DNA from: Candidatus Aenigmatarchaeota archaeon
GTDB lineage: Archaea > Aenigmatarchaeota > Aenigmatarchaeia > QMZP01
Direction: 5' to 3'
Length of the DNA: 12,132 nucleotides
Assembly (NCBI GenBank): GCA_016202745.1
Contig: JACQOB010000142.1
Coordinates: 1 to 12,132, forward strand
The notes under the pieces are model-generated. The model ran no database searches. It was given only the letters and a program-made list of their open reading frames with translations, and was not told the origin of the DNA. This document shows, one piece after another, positions 7,246 through 12,132 of this stretch. The translations under genes were made by a program, and so were the position numbers. Positions within the stretch are counted from its first letter, which is position 1, and each line of letters starts with the position of its first letter.

Positions 7246-8328
7246 ATGGACGGTCACATAGCTGTCTCAAGGGCAATATGCAGTACCCTCCTGGCGCTGC
7301 AGTCAGATGAGGGTTCAGTTGTTGATCCGGTCACAAAAATACCCGACCAGCGGGCCACAGCCGAAGTAGCCAAATCGCTGCTATTCACAGGGAAAAGCAG
7401 GGAAGGAATTAAATCTTTCCGCTGGCTGCTGGAGGTGCAGAACAAGAACGGCAGCTTTAATGAAACGTTCAGTGGATTCAACGAGGAAAGCTGCGTGGCG
7501 ACCGGTATTGTGGGCAGGCTGATGCTGGTTGCTTACAGGAAGGCGGGTGACAGGAAACTGCTCGAATCTGCGCTGAGGGCGGGGGAGTATGTTCTCTCCA
7601 AGGAATTCAGCCCCGGGTATTTCATCAAGTCACCATACCATTACGGGGACATATTGAATGTCAATGCAACCTGCGCAGCTTTATTGTATCAGCTCCATCT
7701 TGACACGGGAAAACAGAAGTACCTGGATGCAAGAAACAGGGCCATCTACAACACCGTCCGCTACCAGTTCAAGGATGGCGCCTATCCCTATGCCGCGCCG
7801 GCAAGGACATTCCCCTACGAATATGAGCTTAACGTCAAGGATCCGCACTACCATTCCATAACGCTGTACTTCCTGCTGGCAGCTGACCCTGACATGGAAA
7901 ACCCCTATGCAAGAATATCCGTCGCAAAGGCGGCAGAATGGCTGTCGAGCACAATGACAAGAAAGGGCTTCAGCTGGAGGCGATGCCGCCTGCCGTTCTC
8001 CATTGGAGCAACGGGAGGATACGGGTACGCCGCATACTGCTTCCGCCGCCTTGGCAGAATCAAAGACTTCGAAAACACAATGCAGAAACTGGGATCCATG
8101 GAAAAATACCAGGGGCTTTTCGGCCGATATGAGCCATTCAGCTTCCCTGAAATGGTTGGCAACGTCATTGACGAGGTTTTGTACCCCCATTATGCATTCC
8201 AGACAAAGGCCATAAGGCTACGGGAGATAATGAGAAGGTACGTCAGGGAAAGGAGAAACGTAACACCCTCGCTGTACTATTCGGCGCAGATTGCAGAATG
8301 CCTGACGGAGATAACGAGGACACTATGA
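7246..8328 (+). CDS. Alpha/alpha-toroid-like protein of unknown activity
   Basis: The product is 360 aa, soluble, with no signal peptide, so probably cytoplasmic. Recurring helix-turn units end in short loops of the form LLALQSDEGSV (residues 16-26), LLEVQNKNGSFNE (61-73), QFKDGAYPY (174-182) and RKGFSWRR (239-246). This spacing and the LQ-x-x-D/N-G-S/A-aromatic loops are typical of alpha/alpha toroids such as six-hairpin glycosidases, polysaccharide lyases, AGE-type sugar epimerases and prenyltransferase/terpene cyclase folds. Aromatic and acidic residues cluster at YHYGD (131-135), YEYELNVKDPHYH (191-203) and GNVIDEVLYPHYAF (305-318), which could line a sugar-binding centre. No catalytic signature of a named family was recognised. 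The gene follows wecC by 3 bases and overlaps the bi-domain oxidoreductase gene by ATGA, so it very probably shares its pathway. Lyase, epimerase and uronate-handling roles are all guesses. Confidence 0.8.
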   Translation: MDGHIAVSRAICSTLLALQSDEGSVVDPVTKIPDQRATAEVAKSLLFTGKSREGIKSFRWLLEVQNKNGSFNETFSGFNEESCVATGIVGRLMLVAYRKAGDRKLLESALRAGEYVLSKEFSPGYFIKSPYHYGDILNVNATCAALLYQLHLDTGKQKYLDARNRAIYNTVRYQFKDGAYPYAAPARTFPYEYELNVKDPHYHSITLYFLLAADPDMENPYARISVAKAAEWLSSTMTRKGFSWRRCRLPFSIGATGGYGYAAYCFRRLGRIKDFENTMQKLGSMEKYQGLFGRYEPFSFPEMVGNVIDEVLYPHYAFQTKAIRLREIMRRYVRERRNVTPSLYYSAQIAECLTEITRTL

Positions 8329-10481
8329 AACAGGTGCTGGTCAACAGGAAGGGGGAGGTTGTGGTAAAGAAAGTGCCGGTCCCCACACTTCAGAAGGACA
8401 CAATATTGGTCAGGGTGGAGAATTCCCTGATCAGCAGCGGCACGGAGACAAGGAGCCTGGTAGACAAGGGCCTGCCTGCGTACATTAAGCGCAATCCAGG
8501 CACAGCGAAATCCTTCCTTGGAAGGATGCTGAGGGAAGGCATGGACAGGCCGCTGATGGATATAAGAACAAAGCTGAAGGAACTGACGCAGGTTGGCTAT
8601 AATTGTTCTGGCACGGTGATTGAATGCGGCAGCGGGGTGGACTGGATAGAGGCCGGAGACAGGGTGGCCTGCGCCGGGGGGGAAGCCCACCACGCAGAGA
8701 TCATAGCCGTCCCCAAGAATCTAGTTGTCAGGATACCTGGTAATGTCTCCTCCAAAGAGGCAGCATTCGTGTCGGTGGGAGGCATTGCGCTGCACGCCGT
8801 CAGGACTGCGCGCGCTTCCATCGGCGACAGGGTGCTTGTGATTGGGCTTGGGCTTGTGGGACAAATTGTGACACAGATACTGAAAGCGGCAGGCGCCACG
8901 GTAATCGGCGTTGACGTCCACAAAAGCAAGGTCGATGCGGCGAAATCACTCGGCATGGACATCGGGATAGCGGGTGACTACACTGAACGGGTATTGGAAG
9001 CAACGAACGGTGTTGGCGCTGACGCGGCAATAATATGCGCCGCGACAGCAAGCAGCAAGCCGGTGAATGATGCCATCAGATCGCTGAGGGACAGGGGATC
9101 GCTGGTAATAGTCGGCGTAGTTGGCATGGACCTTGAATGGGGCTCCCTTTATGCGAAGGAGATTTCGCTTTTCATGTCGCGCTCATACGGCCCGGGCAGA
9201 TATGACGCCCTTTATGAGAGAAAAGGCGTGGACTATCCCATATCGTATGTGAGATGGACTGAAAACAGGAACATGGAGGAATTCCTTAACATGGTTTCCA
9301 GGGGAGCAGTAAAGCTCAAACCGCTGATCACCGCAGAATTCGCCGTGGATGATGCCCCGGACGCCTACCAGGCAATAACAGAATCCCCGGAGAAGCATAT
9401 CGCTGTCTTGCTGAATTATAAAAGCACTGAAGCCGCTGAGGAAAGCCAGTCGGTGGAACACACCGTCGCGGAAAGGCCGGTCAAAGGCAGGGTGAACATC
9501 GCAGTTATTGGCACCGGATCGATAGTGAAGGCACAGCACCTTCCCAACATAAGGCGGTCAGGAGGCTTCAACATCCGCACGATCGTCAGCAATACCGGCG
9601 TCAATGCAGGGCATATGGCTGAGGTTTACAGGGCGGCGCGGTCAACAACGAACTACAAAAGCGCGCTCAGGGACAAGGAAATAGAAGCCGTCCTTATAGC
9701 GACCCCCAACAAGTTCCACGCCGGCATGGCGATAGACGCGCTCAGTCATGGCAAGCACGTGTTCGTGGAAAAACCGCTTGCTATGACATATCCTGAGTGC
9801 AGGAAGCTTTGGAGGGCCCTAAAGAAGCACAAGGGACTCCTCACAGTGGGCTTCAACCGGAGGTTCTCGCCCCTCTCCATCAGGGCCAAAGAAATGCTGG
9901 AAGGCGAGACTGCGCCAAAAATTGGCATCTACAGGGTCAACGTGACACCATCCGCCGGGAAGACGTGGATAGACGACCCGGAGCTGGGCGGCGGCAGGAT
10001 ACTGGAAGAGGTGTGCCATTTCTTTGATTTCTTTTCCTGGATATTCGGGGAGGAGCCAATAAGGGTTTATGCGGAAAAGCTGACGGCAAGAAGCAGTAAC
10101 ATAGTGGACAAGGACAACGTGGTCATAAGCGTCAAATTTTCCAAAGGGTCGATTGCGTCAATAATATACAGCTGCATTGGCAATCCCAACGTGCCCAAGG
10201 AATCCGTTGAGATATTCTCTTCGGGCAAAGTCGTGCGCATACTCAACTTCCAGCGGCTGGATGCGTTCGGTTTCAGGGAAAAGGGCATGAAACTGGCGTC
10301 TATTGACAAAGGCCATTACAACCACATGCTGAATTTCCTCCGGGCGATAAAGGGCGAGGAAAAGCTTGCCGTCACGGCAGATGACGGCATACGCGCCACT
10401 GTGTGCTGCCTGAAGACGCTGGAGAGCCTGCGCAGCAGCACGCCACAGAAGCTGGACTGGAAAAAGATAATTTCGGGCTAG
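8325..10481 (+). CDS. Bi-domain oxidoreductase (MDR dehydrogenase fused to Gfo/Idh/MocA)
   Basis: The 718-aa protein has two dehydrogenase halves. Residues 1 to about 365 are an MDR-type domain, with SSGTETR (37-43), GYNCSGTVIECGSGVDWIEAGDRV (91-114) and the nucleotide-binding VLVIGLGLVGQ (170-180). After a hydrophilic linker (about 366-388), residues 389-718 form a Gfo/Idh/MocA domain. It has VNIAVIGTGSI (390-400), LIATPNKFH (457-465), the signature HVFVEKPLAM (478-487) with K483, and H565 in the GGGRILEEVCHFFD helix. The usual MDR zinc ligands appear absent: Ser in place of the first Cys and Tyr-Asn in place of His-Glu. Such fusions are known from surface polysaccharide clusters, but their substrate is not settled; a nucleotide-sugar or uronate is likely. 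The ATG at 8325 overlaps the previous stop (ATGA), and GAGGA at 8316-8320 could be its ribosome binding site. An upstream in-frame ATG at 8298 is less likely. Confidence 0.9.
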   Translation: MKQVLVNRKGEVVVKKVPVPTLQKDTILVRVENSLISSGTETRSLVDKGLPAYIKRNPGTAKSFLGRMLREGMDRPLMDIRTKLKELTQVGYNCSGTVIECGSGVDWIEAGDRVACAGGEAHHAEIIAVPKNLVVRIPGNVSSKEAAFVSVGGIALHAVRTARASIGDRVLVIGLGLVGQIVTQILKAAGATVIGVDVHKSKVDAAKSLGMDIGIAGDYTERVLEATNGVGADAAIICAATASSKPVNDAIRSLRDRGSLVIVGVVGMDLEWGSLYAKEISLFMSRSYGPGRYDALYERKGVDYPISYVRWTENRNMEEFLNMVSRGAVKLKPLITAEFAVDDAPDAYQAITESPEKHIAVLLNYKSTEAAEESQSVEHTVAERPVKGRVNIAVIGTGSIVKAQHLPNIRRSGGFNIRTIVSNTGVNAGHMAEVYRAARSTTNYKSALRDKEIEAVLIATPNKFHAGMAIDALSHGKHVFVEKPLAMTYPECRKLWRALKKHKGLLTVGFNRRFSPLSIRAKEMLEGETAPKIGIYRVNVTPSAGKTWIDDPELGGGRILEEVCHFFDFFSWIFGEEPIRVYAEKLTARSSNIVDKDNVVISVKFSKGSIASIIYSCIGNPNVPKESVEIFSSGKVVRILNFQRLDAFGFREKGMKLASIDKGHYNHMLNFLRAIKGEEKLAVTADDGIRATVCCLKTLESLRSSTPQKLDWKKIISG

Positions 10482-11930
10482 CTAGTGCTTCAGCATCAGC
10501 TTCCTAAGGAAGAAGTCAAGTTCTGATTTGGATATTATCTTTGAAAGAAGCAGAATCCCCGCATATGACGCCGCAAGGATAGCGAATACCAGTATGCGCC
10601 ACAGAATGGCATTCTCTGAAAAGAAGGACGCAACAGCAAGGAAAACCAGCGGGATTGCAATGGCCTTCGCCAAAAATACCGGGCGGATGCTAACCTTGGC
10701 CCTCAGGGAAAAAATGTAGGCCATGCTGAGCATTGCATATGCGGCAACAAACCCATATGCAGCCCCCTGGGCCGACATGGCACCTATTGAAAAATAATAG
10801 ACCGCTGAAGCAGCGGCGGCCCCGGCGGCAGTGAATATTATCGGCTTCCGGAATTCTGCCACAGCCACGAGCACAGTGTTGAATATGTTGAAAAGGACAA
10901 CAAAAAATGAGGAAAATATTACCACGCGAAGCAGTGGAAGCACAGGAAGATACTCAGGCCCGAAAAGTATCAGTACCACCTCGCTGCCAAACAGCATAAG
11001 CGGCAGCATCAGCAGGCCAACTATTATTATTGAATACCTGGCCACATCCTCCGTCAGCTTCCCGACTTTGCCGTCGCCCGACGCGTACGATTCGGAGACA
11101 AACGGGAACATCGTATTTCTCGTTATTATTATCAGTGACACTGCGGCAGATGAGACTATAACCGCAGACGAATAGAACCCGACCAGTTCAGGCGCAGCCA
11201 TTGACCCAAGGAAGAACTTGTCAAGGCTGAAAAACACATTCTGCAGGAATGCAAGGACCGAGATCGTCGCTCCCATCTTCAGGAGCGGCCTGGCAAGGGA
11301 CAAACCCCTCGCCTTTATGAGGGATAATTGCTTCCTGTGCCTCATGGCATTATAGAGAAGCAGCAAAACCGAACCCAGTATCAGCGACATAAGGTAGCCG
11401 GTGATGCCAAATCCGAGCAGTGCAACCAAAACCAGGCCTGTCGCCACAACAGCGACCTGCTTGAGCGTCTCCGTGACAGCATAGCCCTTGAACATTTTCA
11501 GCCCGCGCAGTATGCCCAGCAGAACAAAATACAGGCTTGATACAAGCACGAAAAGGGAGGTGAGCCTTATGTGCCCTCCCAGCACTGGATTGTTGAATAT
11601 GCCCGTTGCAATGGTGTCCGAAAGCATGTAAAGCAGGCCGGCGGACGCGAGGCCAAAGACCGAGACTATAGCGAATGCGTTCAGTATGAGAACATCGATG
11701 CTTCTGCCTTTTATTTTATACTCGGATACCTGCTTTGTGATCACTGAATCAATAGAAAACACCGAAAAGCCGACGAATATGGGCAGCGGCGCAATTGCCA
11801 GGTTGAGCAGGCCGAAATCCCCGGGCCCCAGTATCCGCGCCACTATTGGCATATACACGACAGAGAGCACCTTTATGATGACTACGGACACAAGCAAATA
11901 GACGCTGCCCTTGGTTATGTCCCTGAGCAT
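10482..11930 (-). CDS. wzx: Oligosaccharide flippase, Wzx/MOP superfamily
   Basis: The product is a 482-aa membrane protein with about 12-14 hydrophobic helices and few charged loops, the usual size and plan of Wzx-type polysaccharide transporters. The N-terminus, ITKGSVYLLVSVVIIKVLSV, then ARILGPGDFGLLNLA (residues 31-45), is characteristic of this family. LRGLKMFKGYAVTETLKQ (141-158) after the fourth or fifth helix and LDKFFLGSMAAPELVGFY (236-253) are also family-typical. It would flip a lipid-linked glycan from the inner to the outer face, matching the sugar-nucleotide genes opposite. An ATG at 11948 gives a version 6 aa longer, but it lies only about 9 nt from the TATA centre. The ATG at 11930 sits 26 nt from it and starts MLRDITKGS, so it is chosen. 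The gene ends directly against the oxidoreductase stop. Confidence 0.9.
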   Translation of the reverse strand: MLRDITKGSVYLLVSVVIIKVLSVVYMPIVARILGPGDFGLLNLAIAPLPIFVGFSVFSIDSVITKQVSEYKIKGRSIDVLILNAFAIVSVFGLASAGLLYMLSDTIATGIFNNPVLGGHIRLTSLFVLVSSLYFVLLGILRGLKMFKGYAVTETLKQVAVVATGLVLVALLGFGITGYLMSLILGSVLLLLYNAMRHRKQLSLIKARGLSLARPLLKMGATISVLAFLQNVFFSLDKFFLGSMAAPELVGFYSSAVIVSSAAVSLIIITRNTMFPFVSESYASGDGKVGKLTEDVARYSIIIVGLLMLPLMLFGSEVVLILFGPEYLPVLPLLRVVIFSSFFVVLFNIFNTVLVAVAEFRKPIIFTAAGAAAASAVYYFSIGAMSAQGAAYGFVAAYAMLSMAYIFSLRAKVSIRPVFLAKAIAIPLVFLAVASFFSENAILWRILVFAILAASYAGILLLSKIISKSELDFFLRKLMLKH

Positions 11931-11952
11931 ACAATTAGTGGCGGCCATCGTC

Positions 11953-11960
11953 TTATAAAA
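11953..11960 (-). promoter_or_regulatory. Archaeal TATA box of the flippase gene
   Basis: On the minus strand this reads TTTTATAA, preceded by a purine-rich GAATAG that could serve as a BRE. Its centre is 26-27 nt before the ATG at 11930, implying a leaderless transcript and deciding between the two candidate starts. Confidence 0.65.
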
Positions 11961-12132
11961 CTATTCACAGATTCCGGTGGCCTCAAAAGCCATTTACATG
12001 ACACGGATGTGGGTTAGAACCACGGTGCATGGGAATTCCAGTGACAATTTGCATCTTCATAGAATTCATAATATACTTTGCTATTTTCCTGCAGCACCAA
12101 ATTCCGGGAATGGCTTATAAAGACTATTCCTC
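11961..12132. other. Intergenic region upstream of the flippase, no gene seen
   Basis: This stretch separates the flippase promoter from a divergent gene that must begin beyond the right edge. A plus-strand frame of 40 codons at 11998-12120 is open, but it has no start context and resembles nothing. Two GGAATTCC-like palindromes (12032-12039 and 12101-12111) and a TATA box at 12115-12121 are the only structure noted. Confidence 0.5.
12115..12121 (+). promoter_or_regulatory. TATA box for a gene beyond the right edge
   Basis: TTATAAA, within GGCTTATAAAGAC, has the same form as the other boxes of the window. At 26 nt spacing, a leaderless start codon would fall near 12143-12145, just outside the window. 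Confidence 0.5.

Noticed and set aside
10500..10512. CTTCCTAAGGAAG palindrome, considered as a terminator of the oxidoreductase transcript
   Set aside because: The perfect arms leave a one-base loop, which cannot form an RNA hairpin as it stands, and no T-run follows.
12009..12023. GTGG...CCAC hairpin around GGGTTAGAACCAC, considered as a tRNA T-arm
   Set aside because: The loop lacks the GTTCRANYC pattern, and no acceptor, D or anticodon arms can be drawn around it.
11998..12120. 40-codon plus-strand open frame in the right intergenic region
   Set aside because: It has no ribosome binding site or TATA box at the right distance, its composition looks random, and its stop lies within the downstream TATA box.

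Overview
The window looks like a piece of an archaeal chromosome carrying a cell-surface polysaccharide or glycan gene cluster. Three things suggest archaea. Several genes have a TTTTATA- or TTTAAA-type box centred about 25-27 nt before the ATG, as in leaderless archaeal promoters. Arginine is mostly AGG and isoleucine often ATA. No bacterial -35/-10 pairs are apparent. Genes are packed tightly, with two convergent junctions of 2 and 0 bases. The phylum cannot be fixed from this window; a small-genome lineage of the Micrarchaeota/DPANN kind or a thaumarchaeon would fit, but this is a guess.

Layout. (1) 1-929, plus strand: the 3' end of a multi-pass membrane protein with a C-terminal soluble domain, cut by the left edge. 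(2) 932-3035, minus strand: a two-gene unit made of a 523-aa membrane protein resembling GT-C glycosyltransferases, followed by a small SAM-dependent methyltransferase. (3) 3036-3130: a divergent promoter region. (4) 3131-10481, plus strand: six co-oriented genes. They are UDP-GlcNAc 2-epimerase (wecB type), a nucleotidyltransferase of the glucose-1-phosphate cytidylyltransferase family, a CDP-glucose 4,6-dehydratase-like SDR, UDP-ManNAc dehydrogenase (wecC type), an unrecognised alpha/alpha-toroid-like protein, and a bi-domain oxidoreductase that fuses an MDR dehydrogenase to a Gfo/Idh/MocA dehydrogenase. (5) 10482-11930, minus strand: a Wzx-like flippase. (6) 11931-12132: a promoter region reading both ways, with the next gene beyond the right edge.

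How the genes may work together. The wecB and wecC products would convert UDP-GlcNAc to UDP-ManNAc and then UDP-ManNAcA. The cytidylyltransferase/dehydratase pair would make an NDP-4-keto-6-deoxyhexose, probably CDP-linked. The toroid protein and the bi-domain oxidoreductase overlap by ATGA and probably act together on a sugar or uronic acid, but their reaction is unknown. The flippase would carry the lipid-linked glycan outward, and the GT-C-like proteins could use lipid-linked sugars on the outer face. The window has no recognisable cytoplasmic GT2/GT4 glycosyltransferase and no aminotransferase or reductase to finish the deoxysugar, so the pathway must continue elsewhere.

There is no rRNA, tRNA, CRISPR array, insertion sequence or clear terminator, and no stretch over 300 bases without a gene.
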